DNA from: Actinomadura luzonensis
GTDB lineage: Bacteria > Actinomycetota > Actinomycetes > Streptosporangiales > Streptosporangiaceae
Length of the DNA: 64,000 nucleotides
NCBI RefSeq assembly: GCF_022664455.2
Contig: NZ_JAKRKC020000001.1
Span: forward strand, 5,089,001-5,153,000
Direction of reading: 5' to 3'
Program-made: the position numbers and the translations under genes
Shown here: in pieces, positions 33,659 to 42,156 of the stretch
Numbering within the stretch: position 1 is the first letter of the stretch
Layout of the letters: each line of letters starts with the position of its first letter
Notes under the pieces: generated by a model
The model's input: only the letters and a program-made list of their open reading frames with translations
What the model was told of the DNA's origin: nothing
Database searches by the model: none

Positions 33659-35608
33659 CTAGGCCCCCGTGGCCGTCAGGCCGGCGGCGGCGGGCGCGGG
33701 CTCGAACGGCTCGAACGCCTCCGTCCTGGTGGCCCGGAGCACCGCCGTGACCGCGTCGCCGTCCACCGTCTCCTGCTCGATCAGCAGCCCCGTCAGCCGG
33801 TCGAGGGCGGCCCGGTGGGCGCGCAGCAGCCCGGCCGCGCGCTGCTCGGCGGTGCGCAGCAGCAGTGCCACCTCCTGGTCGATGAGGCGCTGGGTGTGCT
33901 CGGAGTACCCCCTGCGGAGCGGCGAGTCGTCGCCGCCGTCCAGGACGAGGCTGTCGGAGCCGTAGCCGACGGGGCCGAGCCGGCCGGACAGGCCGAAGTC
34001 GCGCACCATGCGGGTGGCGATCTGGGTGGCGCCGGCCAGGTCGTTGGCCGCGCCGGTGGAGCCCTCGCCGAGCACGACCAGCTCGGCGGCCCGCCCGCCG
34101 AGCCGCACGGCCAGCAGGTCGCGCAGGTAGCTCTCGCTGTACAGGTGCCGCTCGGCCTCGGGAAGCTGCTCGGTGACGCCGAGGGTGAGCCCGGCGGGCA
34201 GGATGGTGACCTTGGCGACCGGGTCGGCGTGCTCGCACAGCGCCGCGATGAGCGCGTGCCCCGACTCGTGCACGGCCACCGCGCGCCGCTCCTGCGGCAG
34301 CAGCGCGTTCGAGGTCTCCCTGCGGCCGAGCAGGACGCGGTCGCGGGCGGCGTCGAAGTCGGCCACGGTGATCGTGGTGCGCCCGTCGCGGACGGCGTTG
34401 ATGGCGGCCTCGTTGACCAGGTTCGCCAGGTCGGCGCCGGAGAAGCCGGGCGTGGCGCGGGCCAGCACGCCGAGGTCCACCTCGGGCGCGAGGTGCTTGC
34501 CGCCCGCGTGCACGGCGAGGATGGCGGCGCGCTCGCCCTGCGTGGGCAGCGGCACGGTGACCTGCCGGTCGAAGCGGCCGGGCCGCAGCAGCGCGGCGTC
34601 CAGGGTCTGCGGGCGGTTGGTGGCGGCCAGCACGACGATGCCGCTGGACTGGTCGAAGCCGTCCATCTCGGCGAGGAGCTGGTTGAGGGTCTGCTCGCGC
34701 TCGTCGTTGCCGCCGCCGGTGACGATCGAGCCGCGGCGCCCGCCGATGGCGTCGATCTCGTCGATGAAGACGATCGAGGGAGCGCGGCGGCGGGCCTCGT
34801 CGAACAGGTCGCGGACGCGGGAGGCGCCCACCCCGACGAACATCTCCACGAACCCCGACCCGGTCACCGACAGGAACGGCACCTCGGCCTCCCCGGCGAC
34901 GGCGCGGGCCAGCAGCGTCTTGCCGGTGCCGGGCGGGCCCACCATGATCACGCCGCGCGGCGGCTTGGCGCCGGCCGCCGCGTAGCGTTCGGGGGCGCGC
35001 AGGAAGTCCACGACCTCGCCGATCTCCTGCTTGACGCCCTCGTACCCGGCGACGTCGGCGAAGCGCGTGGCGGGCCGCTCCGCTTCGATGATCTTGGCGC
35101 GGGACCGGCCGAAGCCGCCCATCCCGCCGGCGAACGCGTTCTGCCCCCGCCGCATCAGCCACCAGAACACGCCCACCATGAGGATCAGCGGCAGGAACGA
35201 CATCAGCAGCGTCCCGAACGTGCCGCTGGACGAGGTCGCCGTGACCGTCACGCGGTGGGCGGCCAGGCGGCTCTCCAGCCCGGCGACGCCGAGGGCGGTG
35301 GGGATCTGGGTGTCGACGGTGTCGCCGCCGCGCAGCGTCACGGTGGCCGCGCCGGCGTCGTCCACCGTCACGGCCTGCACCTGGCCGGCGTCCACCCGGG
35401 CGATGAAGTCGCTGTACGGGACGCGGGCGCCGCCGCCGCCCTGCGCGGCCAGCAGCATCGGCCCGGCCAGCCAGGCGACCAGGACCAGCAGCCCGGCGAT
35501 CCACAACCAGCGGCCGCCCTTGGGCGCGGGCTCCTCGGGCGGCGGCGCGGGCGCCTTCTTCTCCGGGCCGGGCTTGGCCGTGCCTGTCGGGTGGCTGTGC
35601 GTCCCCAT
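33659..35608 (-). CDS. ftsH: FtsH-family ATP-dependent zinc metalloprotease
   Basis: A 649-residue membrane-anchored AAA+ protease. Helix 1 is at about 33-55 and helix 2 at about 131-152, flanking a small extracytoplasmic domain (YSDFIARVDAGQVQAV). The AAA module carries Walker A GPPGTGKT at 224-231, Walker B FIDEID at 281-286 and the SRH around NRPQTLDAALLRPGRFDR. The peptidase motif is HESGH at 447-451. FtsH degrades misassembled membrane proteins and short-lived regulators. It lacks the long Pro/Gln tail common in actinobacterial housekeeping FtsH, so it may be a second copy. It is divergent from the GlsB-like stress protein. Confidence 0.92.
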   Translation of the reverse strand: MGTHSHPTGTAKPGPEKKAPAPPPEEPAPKGGRWLWIAGLLVLVAWLAGPMLLAAQGGGGARVPYSDFIARVDAGQVQAVTVDDAGAATVTLRGGDTVDTQIPTALGVAGLESRLAAHRVTVTATSSSGTFGTLLMSFLPLILMVGVFWWLMRRGQNAFAGGMGGFGRSRAKIIEAERPATRFADVAGYEGVKQEIGEVVDFLRAPERYAAAGAKPPRGVIMVGPPGTGKTLLARAVAGEAEVPFLSVTGSGFVEMFVGVGASRVRDLFDEARRRAPSIVFIDEIDAIGGRRGSIVTGGGNDEREQTLNQLLAEMDGFDQSSGIVVLAATNRPQTLDAALLRPGRFDRQVTVPLPTQGERAAILAVHAGGKHLAPEVDLGVLARATPGFSGADLANLVNEAAINAVRDGRTTITVADFDAARDRVLLGRRETSNALLPQERRAVAVHESGHALIAALCEHADPVAKVTILPAGLTLGVTEQLPEAERHLYSESYLRDLLAVRLGGRAAELVVLGEGSTGAANDLAGATQIATRMVRDFGLSGRLGPVGYGSDSLVLDGGDDSPLRRGYSEHTQRLIDQEVALLLRTAEQRAAGLLRAHRAALDRLTGLLIEQETVDGDAVTAVLRATRTEAFEPFEPAPAAAGLTATGA

Positions 35609-35806
35609 GGCCGCCTCCTCCGTCCAGTGGTGCGAAAGCTCACCACCAGGACATCAGCGGGCGGCGGGCGGGCACGGAGGCGAAAGCCACGCAGAGGCGG
35701 GACCTTCGTCCCGACTCGTCCCTACTCGGCCCGGCTCCGGCACCTGGAGGCCGGCTCGTTCGTTGCCGGGATGACGGTTCATCGTCTCTTAGTCGGGAGT
35801 CGTACC

Positions 35807-36076
35807 GTGGAAATCACCGGCATCATCTCGGCCCTCGTCATCGGCGTCGTGATCGGCGCTCTCGGACGGCTCGTCGTGCCCGGCCGCCAGCGCATCCCGA
35901 TCTGGCTCACCATCGTCATCGGCGTGGTCGCGGCGCTCATCGGCACCGCGCTCGCGGCGATGCTCGGCGTGGCCGACACCAGGGGCATCGACTGGATCGA
36001 GCTGGCCATCCAGGTCGCGCTGGCGGCGCTCGGCGTGTCGCTGACCGCCGGCATGTACGTCCGGCGCCGCGAGTGA
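35807..36076 (+). CDS. GlsB/YeaQ/YmgE-family stress membrane protein
   Basis: An 89-residue protein of three membrane helices (IISALVIGVVIGALGRLVVPG, WLTIVIGVVAALIGTALAAML and IQVALAALGVSLTAGMYV) with Gly-rich faces, the pattern of the transglycosylase-associated GlsB/YeaQ family. The family is induced by acid, osmotic or oxidative stress in many bacteria; its molecular role is unclear. GTG 35807 is favoured by GGGAG about 7 nt upstream; ATG 35771 in the same frame is possible. Confidence 0.85.
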   Translation: MEITGIISALVIGVVIGALGRLVVPGRQRIPIWLTIVIGVVAALIGTALAAMLGVADTRGIDWIELAIQVALAALGVSLTAGMYVRRRE

Positions 36077-36086
36077 CGGGACGGGC

Positions 36087-36110
36087 GGTCACGGGCCTCG
36101 CTCCGTGACC
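36087..36110. terminator. bidirectional hairpin terminator
   Basis: A perfect 8-bp stem, GGTCACGG (36087-36094) with CCGTGACC (36103-36110), and an 8-nt loop. It lies between the convergent GlsB-like and Spo0M-like genes. Confidence 0.6.
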
Positions 36111-36148
36111 CCCGCCGGCGGGTCAGCGCCCGGGCCGGCGGCCCGGCG

Positions 36149-37138
36149 TCACCACTCGTCGCCGCCGCCGTCGTCGCCCTCGAAGATCTCCTCGACGACC
36201 TCGCCCGCCACCAGGCCGCCCGCGACGCCGAGGGCGCCCGCGGCGGCCACCGCGCCGAGGCCCATGCCGCCCCCGCGATGGTGGTCGTCGTCGCAGTGGC
36301 CGTGATGTCCGGGGTGGCCGTGATGTCCGGGGTGGCCGTAGTGCCCGTGCGGGTCGCCGTGGTGGCCGCCGTACTGGGTCAGGCGCTGGAGCCAGCGCTC
36401 GACCTCGCCCCGCCAGTCGGTGCGGAGGGCGTCGGCGTGGCTGACGGTGAAGTGGTCGATGGCGTCGCCGGAGGAGTGGCGGCCGGTGCGCTTGTCGGCC
36501 TCCAGGACGGTGGTCAGCCCGTCGGGGGTGGCGACGAAGGTGACCTCGACCTCGTTGACCTGGCCGCGGTACTGCGGCGGCGGGTAGAACTCGATCTCCT
36601 GGTAGAACGGCAGCCGCTGGTCCACGCCGACGAGCCGGCCGGCCTCCAGGTCGGCGGACCTGAACTGGAAGCCGAGGTCGAGGAACGCCTCCAGGATGCG
36701 GAGCTGCGACGGCAGCGGCTCGACCGCGAACGGGTCGAGGTCGCCCTTGTCCACGGCCTTGGCGATGGCCAGCTCGGTGCGGACGCCGAGCACCATGCCG
36801 CGCAGCGGCTGCCCGCCGATCTCGCTGATCGGCGCCTCCCACGCCACGGGCATCGTGAAGGGCAGCACGCGGTCCTCGCCCTTGCGCAGCGTGAACGGGC
36901 CGGAGACCTGGAGCCGGGCGAACTCCTCCACCCGCGCGCCCTCCGAGTCGCCGTACTCGATCTCCACGCGGGCCACCAGGCCGAGCGTGACGTGCTCGAT
37001 CTCGGCGTCGAAGTCGCCGCCCTCGAGCCGGACCTCGCCCTGCAGCGTCCCGCCCGGCCGGGTGCGCGGCGTGGACAGGACGGTGTCCACCGAGGGCGCC
37101 CCGACGCCGAGTGCGCCCAGCATCCGTTTGAAGACCAC
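36149..37138 (-). CDS. Spo0M-like sporulation-control protein with His-rich segment
   Basis: A 329-residue member of the Spo0M family (PF07070). The arrestin-like double beta-sandwich occupies residues about 1-240 (MVFKRMLGALGVGAPSVDTVL, GEVRLEGGDFDAEIEHVTLGL, LPFTMPVAWEAPISEI). Residues about 258-290 are a His/Gly/Pro-rich stretch with 15 His and one Cys, then a Gly/Ala-rich hydrophobic segment and an acidic tail. The long tail is unlike Bacillus Spo0M and may bind Zn/Ni. In Bacillus the family influences sporulation and division; the role here is inferred. RBS AGGGAGAGC before ATG 37138. Confidence 0.83.
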   Translation of the reverse strand: MVFKRMLGALGVGAPSVDTVLSTPRTRPGGTLQGEVRLEGGDFDAEIEHVTLGLVARVEIEYGDSEGARVEEFARLQVSGPFTLRKGEDRVLPFTMPVAWEAPISEIGGQPLRGMVLGVRTELAIAKAVDKGDLDPFAVEPLPSQLRILEAFLDLGFQFRSADLEAGRLVGVDQRLPFYQEIEFYPPPQYRGQVNEVEVTFVATPDGLTTVLEADKRTGRHSSGDAIDHFTVSHADALRTDWRGEVERWLQRLTQYGGHHGDPHGHYGHPGHHGHPGHHGHCDDDHHRGGGMGLGAVAAAGALGVAGGLVAGEVVEEIFEGDDGGGDEW

Positions 37139-37312
37139 GGCTCTGCTCTCCCTGTTGACGATCGTTGCTCATGATCACTGCTTGCCGCCCGGAGAACGAG
37201 CGGTGTCCCCGCGGAGTTCCGGCGAAGGGCGAAGGTCCCGCGCGGGTGAGGCTTATGGCACTGCTCATCAGGGCAGTTGGGGGGCACCTTGGTGTTCTCA
37301 AGGAGGTGCGCG

Positions 37313-37918
37313 ATGAGGACGGCTCTCGATTCCCTGATGATGCTCGTGCGCAGATACCGGCTGGACGGCAATCCCCTGCGCCGCCGTTCCGACCGCCAGG
37401 AGTCCGCCCTGGTGGCGGGGGCGGTCCTGCTGGTGCTGCTGAGCGTGTGGCCGGCGGTGCTCGCGGGGCTGGCCACGTACGAGGCGGGGATGGCCGAGAC
37501 GCGGGTGGGGCCGGGCGGCCGGCAGCAGGTGACGGCGGTGCTGCTGGAGGACGCGCCGGCGGCCAGGGCGTCGTTCAGCGAGGCGGCCGCGCAGCCGCCG
37601 CAGGCCAGGGCCCGGTGGACGACCCCCGAGGGCGTGGCGCGCACCGGCGACGTGGTGGCCCCGGGGCTGGCCGCGAGCGGCACGCAGGTGCGGATCTGGA
37701 TCGACGGGCAGGGACGGCCGGCCACCCCGCCGAAGAAGCCCTTGGAGATCCGTTTCCGCGGCGCGGGCATGACGGTCTTCGTGCTGCTGACGGCGGCCAT
37801 GCTGGCCGCCATGGGCCTGATGACCGGGCAGTGGCTGCTGGACCGCCGCCGCTACCGCCACTGGGACACCGCCTGGGCCGTCGCCGACAAGCGGTGGCAC
37901 GGCCGCCAGCGCGGCTGA
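37313..37918 (+). CDS. Rv1733c-family membrane protein
   Basis: A 201-residue protein with two membrane helices (LVAGAVLLVLLSVWPAVLAGLATY near 40 and MTVFVLLTAAMLAAMGLMTGQWLL near 165) enclosing an extracellular domain of about 95 residues. This is the layout of the Rv1733c-like proteins, dormancy-regulon antigens in Mycobacterium. The extracellular part includes ARARWTTPEGVARTGDV, a family hallmark. A near-perfect Shine-Dalgarno, AAGGAGGTG (37300-37308), sets ATG 37313. Function unknown. It is convergent with the IclR gene. Confidence 0.83.
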   Translation: MRTALDSLMMLVRRYRLDGNPLRRRSDRQESALVAGAVLLVLLSVWPAVLAGLATYEAGMAETRVGPGGRQQVTAVLLEDAPAARASFSEAAAQPPQARARWTTPEGVARTGDVVAPGLAASGTQVRIWIDGQGRPATPPKKPLEIRFRGAGMTVFVLLTAAMLAAMGLMTGQWLLDRRRYRHWDTAWAVADKRWHGRQRG

Positions 37919-37939
37919 GCGGGCCGGCGAGGCCCGCGC

Positions 37940-39529
37940 TCAGCGGCCCAGCCTGACCACCTCGGGCAGCGCCCCGTTCCAGGCGGGGCCGTGCACGAAC
38001 GCGAGGTCGGCCTCCATCCGGGCGGCCGCCTCCCGCAGCTCGGGCAGGACGTCGCGCACCAGGGCGGCGGCGGTGGCGCGGCTGGCGTGCGTGGCGACGT
38101 TGACGGCGGCCACGACCCGCCCCGAGCCGTCGCGGATCGGGACCGCCAGCGACCGCACCCCCTCCTCCAGCTCCTGGTCCACCAGGGCGTACCCGTCGGC
38201 GGCGGCCCGGCGCACGGCGGCCTTCAGCTCGGCGGTGCCCGTGACCGTGTGGCGCGACAGCGGCTTGACCGCGATGCCGTCCAGCCGCTCCTCGGGCAGG
38301 GCGGCGAGCAGGACCCGGCCCATGGACGTGGCGTAGGCGGGGAAGCGGGTGCCGACCGTGATGTCCACGCTCATGATCCGGCGGGTCGGGACGCGGGCCA
38401 GGTAGACGATGTCCTCGCCGGACAGCACGGCGACCGAGGCGGACTCGTGCACCCGGGCCACCAGGTCGGCCAGGTGCGGCTGCACGACGGCGCGGAAGGG
38501 CAGCCCGGACAGGTGGGCGTAGCCCAGCTCCAGGACCTTCGGCAGCAGCACGAAGCGGGAGCCGCGGGCGGCGGCGTAGCCGAGCCGTTCCAGGGTCTGG
38601 ACCGCGCGGCGGACGGTGGCGCGGGGCTGGCCGGTCGCGCGGGAGGCGTCGGCGAGGGTCGCGCCGCCGGGGCGGCCGAGCGCCACCAGGACGGCGAGGC
38701 CGCGGGCCAGCGACTGGAGGTAGCCGGCGCCCAGCTCCTGCTTGGCGGCCCGCGAACGGTCCTCTTCCGCGCCGGCCGGCGGCCCGGCGGCGGCGGTCGC
38801 GGGGGCGGTCGCGGGGGCGGTCGCGGGGGCGGTCGCGGGCGGGGCGGAGAGGGCGGCCTCCATGCGGGTGACGGTCTCGCGCAGGCGCGGCAGCGCGTGC
38901 TCGCGCAGCCCGGCCGCGGTGTGCCGGCTGGTGTGGCTGACCACGCTGACCGCGCAGACCGCCGTCCCGGACGGGTCACGCACGGGCACCGCGACGGCCA
39001 CCAGCCCCGGCTCCACGAGCTGGTCGTCCACCGCCCACGGCGCGGCCGGGTCCAGCAGCGCGAGCCCGGCCGCGCACCGGGCGGCGGGCAGCAGGTCGCC
39101 CACCCGGAAGGCCACCGCCATGGTGCGCCGCCGGGTGAACTGCGCGACGAAGCGCACCCCTTCCCCGTCCGGCACGGCCAGCGACACCGACTCGTCCAGC
39201 TCCTCGGCCAGCCGCTCGGCCTCCGGGGACAGCGCGTCGCGCAGGCCGCCGCCCGCCAGGTACGCCTCCCCCAGCTCCATCAGCCGGGGCGTGAGCCGTA
39301 CCTGCCGCCCGTCGAAGCGCAGGTAGCCGAGGTGGGCGAAGGTGGCGAGCACCCGGTCCACCGCGGAGCGGGCCAGCCCGGTCGCGCGCACCAGGTCGGT
39401 CGCCGCCATGGGCCGGCCCGGCTCGCCGGCCAGCACGCGCAGCACGGTCAGGCCGCGTTCGAGGGTCCCGGCCGCGTCCAAGCGTCCCTCCTCGATCAGC
39501 GGAGATCCTTTGACAGGAGCGCCGTCCAT
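37940..39529 (-). CDS. double-length IclR-family regulator of the pca operon (PcaR-like)
   Basis: A 529-residue protein made of two complete IclR units in tandem. Unit 1 (about 20-240) has the HTH LERGLTVLRVLAGEPGRPMAATDLVRATGLARSAVDRVL and an effector domain. Unit 2 (about 275-529) has LARGLAVLVALGRPGGATLADASRATGQPRATVRRAV and the better-conserved effector domain (SVDITVGTRFPAYATSMGRVLLAAL). They are joined by an Ala/Thr/Pro linker coded by 12-bp repeats near 38800. It diverges from pcaIJFHGBL and should respond to protocatechuate or beta-ketoadipate like PcaR/PcaU, by analogy. ATG 39529. Confidence 0.87.
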   Translation of the reverse strand: MDGAPVKGSPLIEEGRLDAAGTLERGLTVLRVLAGEPGRPMAATDLVRATGLARSAVDRVLATFAHLGYLRFDGRQVRLTPRLMELGEAYLAGGGLRDALSPEAERLAEELDESVSLAVPDGEGVRFVAQFTRRRTMAVAFRVGDLLPAARCAAGLALLDPAAPWAVDDQLVEPGLVAVAVPVRDPSGTAVCAVSVVSHTSRHTAAGLREHALPRLRETVTRMEAALSAPPATAPATAPATAPATAAAGPPAGAEEDRSRAAKQELGAGYLQSLARGLAVLVALGRPGGATLADASRATGQPRATVRRAVQTLERLGYAAARGSRFVLLPKVLELGYAHLSGLPFRAVVQPHLADLVARVHESASVAVLSGEDIVYLARVPTRRIMSVDITVGTRFPAYATSMGRVLLAALPEERLDGIAVKPLSRHTVTGTAELKAAVRRAAADGYALVDQELEEGVRSLAVPIRDGSGRVVAAVNVATHASRATAAALVRDVLPELREAAARMEADLAFVHGPAWNGALPEVVRLGR

Positions 39530-39551
39530 TACAGATACTCGACAGCACAAT

Positions 39552-39580
39552 AGTGGACAAAAGTTCACTATGCGAACACT
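39552..39580. promoter_or_regulatory. three IclR half-sites between pcaR-like and pcaI
   Basis: AGTGGAC (39552-39558) and two reverse-strand copies, AGTGAAC (39569-39563) and AGTGTTC (39580-39574). The first two form the 18-bp dyad AGTGGACAAAAGTTCACT. Three repeated half-sites match what is known for PcaU/PobR/PcaR operators. They lie 23 bp before the regulator start and 20 bp before GTG 39600 of pcaI. Confidence 0.6.
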
Positions 39581-39599
39581 CCCGGTGAATTGGAGCGTC

Positions 39600-40382
39600 G
39601 TGCGGAGAGACAAGGTGGTCGGCTCGGCCGAGGAGGCGCTGGCCGGCGTGCGGGACGGCGCGTCGTTCGCGGTCGGCGGCTTCGGCCTGAGCGGCATCCC
39701 GAACGTGCTGATCCAGGCCCTCTACGACACCGGCGTGACCGGCATCTCCGTGGTGTCGAACAACTGCGGCGTGGACGGCGGCGGCCTCGGCGTGCTGCTG
39801 GCCGCCGGGCGCATCGCGCGCGTGACGGCCTCCTACATCGGCGACAACAAGGAGTTCGCCCGCCAGTACCTGGGCGGCGAGCTGGAGGTCGAGCTGACCC
39901 CGCAGGGCAGCCTGGCCGAGCGGCTGCGCGCCGGCGGGGCCGGCATCCCGGCCTTCTACACCCCGGCCGGGGTGGGCACGCCGGTGGCCGAGGGCGGGCT
40001 GCCGCTGCGGCACAACCCGGACGGCTCGGTCGCCGCGGCCTCGCCGGCCAAGGAGGTGCGCGAGTTCGACGGGCGGCCGTACGTGCTGGAGCGCAGCATC
40101 ACCACGGACTTCGCGCTGGTCCGCGCGGCCAAGGGCGACCGGCACGGCAACCTCGTCTTCAACAAGTCGGCGCGCAACTTCAACCCGCTGGCCGCGATGG
40201 CCGGGCGCGTCACGGTCGCCGAGGTCGAGGAGCTGACCGAGCTGGACCCGGACGAGGTGCACCTGCCCGGCGTCTTCGTCCAGCGGGTGCTCGTGCTGAC
40301 CCCCGAGCAGGCCGCCGCCAAGGGCATCGAGCGGCGTACGACGTCCGCGCCTCCGGCGCGGGGAGGGACCACCCGATCATGA
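39600..40382 (+). CDS. pcaI: 3-oxoacid CoA-transferase subunit A (PcaI)
   Basis: Alpha subunit of succinyl-CoA:3-oxoadipate CoA-transferase, which activates beta-ketoadipate to its CoA ester. The N-terminal DKVVGSAEEALAGVRDGASFAVGGFGLSGIP and the GDRHGNLVFNKSARNFNPLAAMAG segment are family signatures. GTG 39600 (RRDKVVGS) fits family length and leaves the operator outside the coding region; ATG 39570 in the same frame would run through two half-sites. It overlaps pcaJ by 4 nt (ATGA). Confidence 0.9.
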   Translation: MRRDKVVGSAEEALAGVRDGASFAVGGFGLSGIPNVLIQALYDTGVTGISVVSNNCGVDGGGLGVLLAAGRIARVTASYIGDNKEFARQYLGGELEVELTPQGSLAERLRAGGAGIPAFYTPAGVGTPVAEGGLPLRHNPDGSVAAASPAKEVREFDGRPYVLERSITTDFALVRAAKGDRHGNLVFNKSARNFNPLAAMAGRVTVAEVEELTELDPDEVHLPGVFVQRVLVLTPEQAAAKGIERRTTSAPPARGGTTRS

Positions 40383-41008
40383 GCTGGACGCGGGACGAGA
40401 TGGTGGCGCGCGCGGCGGCCGAGCTGCGCGACGGCGACTACGTCAACCTGGGCATCGGCCTGCCGACCCGCATCCCGTCGTTCCTGCCGGACGACGTGGA
40501 CGTGATCCTGCACTCCGAGAACGGCGTGCTCGGCGTCGGCCCCTACCCCCGGGAGCACGAGGTCGACCCCGACCTGATCAACGCCGGCAAGGAGACGGTC
40601 ACCGTGCGGGAGGGGGCGTCGTTCTTCGACTCCTCGCTGTCGTTCGGGATGATCCGCGGCGGCCACATCGACGTGGCGGTGCTGGGCGCGATGCAGGTGT
40701 CGGCCGGGGGCGACCTCGCCAACTGGATGGTGCCCGGCAAGCTGGTCAAGGGCATGGGCGGGGCCATGGACCTGGTCCACGGCGCGCGCAGGGTCATCGT
40801 GATCATGGATCACACGGCCAAGGACGGCTCGCCGAAGATCGTCAAGGAGTGCTCGCTGCCGCTCACCGGGCAGGCGTGCGTCCACCGGATCATCACCGAC
40901 CTCGGCGTCCTCGACGTCACCGGGGACGGGCTGCGCCTGGTGGAGACCGCGCCCGGGGTCAGCGTCGAGGAGCTGCGCGAGCGCACGGAAGCGGAGGTCC
41001 TGGCATGA
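40379..41008 (+). CDS. pcaJ: 3-oxoacid CoA-transferase subunit B (PcaJ)
   Basis: Beta subunit, 209 residues, partner of PcaI. VNLGIGLPTRIPSFL and HSENGVLGVGP contain the catalytic Glu (SENG) that forms the enzyme-CoA thioester. GSPKIVKECSLPLTG is the second family signature. It is translationally coupled on both sides by ATGA overlaps with pcaI and pcaF, so the subunits should be made in equal amounts. Confidence 0.93.
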   Translation: MSWTRDEMVARAAAELRDGDYVNLGIGLPTRIPSFLPDDVDVILHSENGVLGVGPYPREHEVDPDLINAGKETVTVREGASFFDSSLSFGMIRGGHIDVAVLGAMQVSAGGDLANWMVPGKLVKGMGGAMDLVHGARRVIVIMDHTAKDGSPKIVKECSLPLTGQACVHRIITDLGVLDVTGDGLRLVETAPGVSVEELRERTEAEVLA

Positions 41009-42150
41009 AGACCGTCTACGTGGTGGACGCCGTCCGCACCCCGTTCGGCCGGCACAACGGCGCGCTGGCCGGGGTCCGCCCCGACGACCTGGCCGCGCAC
41101 GTGGTCAGGGCGGTCGCCGAGCGCAACGGCGTCGAGGCCCCCGACGAGGTGATCCTCGGCAACGCCAACGGCGCCGGCGAGGAGAACCGCAACGTCGCCA
41201 GGATGGCCGCGCTGCTGGCCGGGCTGCCCGTGACGACGCCGGGCGCGACCGTGAACCGGCTGTGCGGGTCCGGCATGGAGGCCGTCATCCAGGCGTACCG
41301 GATGATCGCGCTCGGCGACGCCTCCACCGTGATCGCCGGCGGCGTCGAGTCGATGACCCGCGCCCCGTGGGTGCTGCCCAAGCCCGACCGGGCCTTCCCC
41401 GCGGGCGGCGCCGAGCTGGTCTCCACGACGCTCGGCTGGCGGCTGGTCAACCCCCGGATGCCCGCCGAGCACACGGTGCCGCTCGGCGAGGGCGCCGAGC
41501 TGATCGCCGACAAGCACGGCATCACCCGCGCGGAGCAGGACGCCTACGCGCTGGCCAGCCACCAGAAGGCGGCCAAGGCCGCGTTCGGGCGGCAGATCGT
41601 TCCCGTCGGGGACGTGACGCGGGACGAGGGCATCCGCGAGGACACCTCGCTGGACAAGCTCGCCCGGCTCAAGCCGGTCTTCCGCAAGGAGGGCACGGTC
41701 ACCGCGGGGAACTCCTCCCCGCTCAACGACGGCGCGGCGGCGCTGCTGCTCACCGACGAGGACGGGCTGGGCGGCCGCGAACCCCTGGCGCGGATCACCG
41801 CCGGCGCCGCCAGCGCTCTCGAACCCCGCTACTTCGGCCTCGGCCCCGTCGAGGCCGCGAACCGGGCCCTCGCCAAGGCCGGCCGGACCTTCGCCGACCT
41901 CGCCACCGTCGAGCTGAACGAGGCGTTCGCCGCGCAGACGCTCGGCTGCCTGGCTGAGCTGCCGGACCTCGACCCGGCCCTGGTCAACCCGGACGGCGGC
42001 GCGATCGCGCTCGGCCACCCGCTCGGCGCGTCCGGCGCCCGCATCACCGGCGCCGTGGCGCACCGCCTGGCGGCGGCCGGGTCCGGCGTCGGCCTGGCCT
42101 GTCTCTGCATCGGCGTCGGCCAGGGCCTGGCCGTCGTACTGGAAAGGTAG
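41005..42150 (+). CDS. pcaF: beta-ketoadipyl-CoA thiolase (PcaF)
   Basis: Cleaves beta-ketoadipyl-CoA with CoA to succinyl-CoA and acetyl-CoA, the last step of the pathway. 381 residues. The acyl-Cys is in NRLCGSGMEAV (about residue 89). The HPLGASGARI motif and CLCIGVGQGLAVVLER at the C-terminus supply the catalytic His and second Cys. At 381 residues it is a little shorter than the typical 400-residue thiolase, with a shortened region after residue 125. It overlaps pcaJ by 4 nt. Confidence 0.92.
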   Translation: MKTVYVVDAVRTPFGRHNGALAGVRPDDLAAHVVRAVAERNGVEAPDEVILGNANGAGEENRNVARMAALLAGLPVTTPGATVNRLCGSGMEAVIQAYRMIALGDASTVIAGGVESMTRAPWVLPKPDRAFPAGGAELVSTTLGWRLVNPRMPAEHTVPLGEGAELIADKHGITRAEQDAYALASHQKAAKAAFGRQIVPVGDVTRDEGIREDTSLDKLARLKPVFRKEGTVTAGNSSPLNDGAAALLLTDEDGLGGREPLARITAGAASALEPRYFGLGPVEAANRALAKAGRTFADLATVELNEAFAAQTLGCLAELPDLDPALVNPDGGAIALGHPLGASGARITGAVAHRLAAAGSGVGLACLCIGVGQGLAVVLER

Positions 42151-42156
42151 CCCCCG

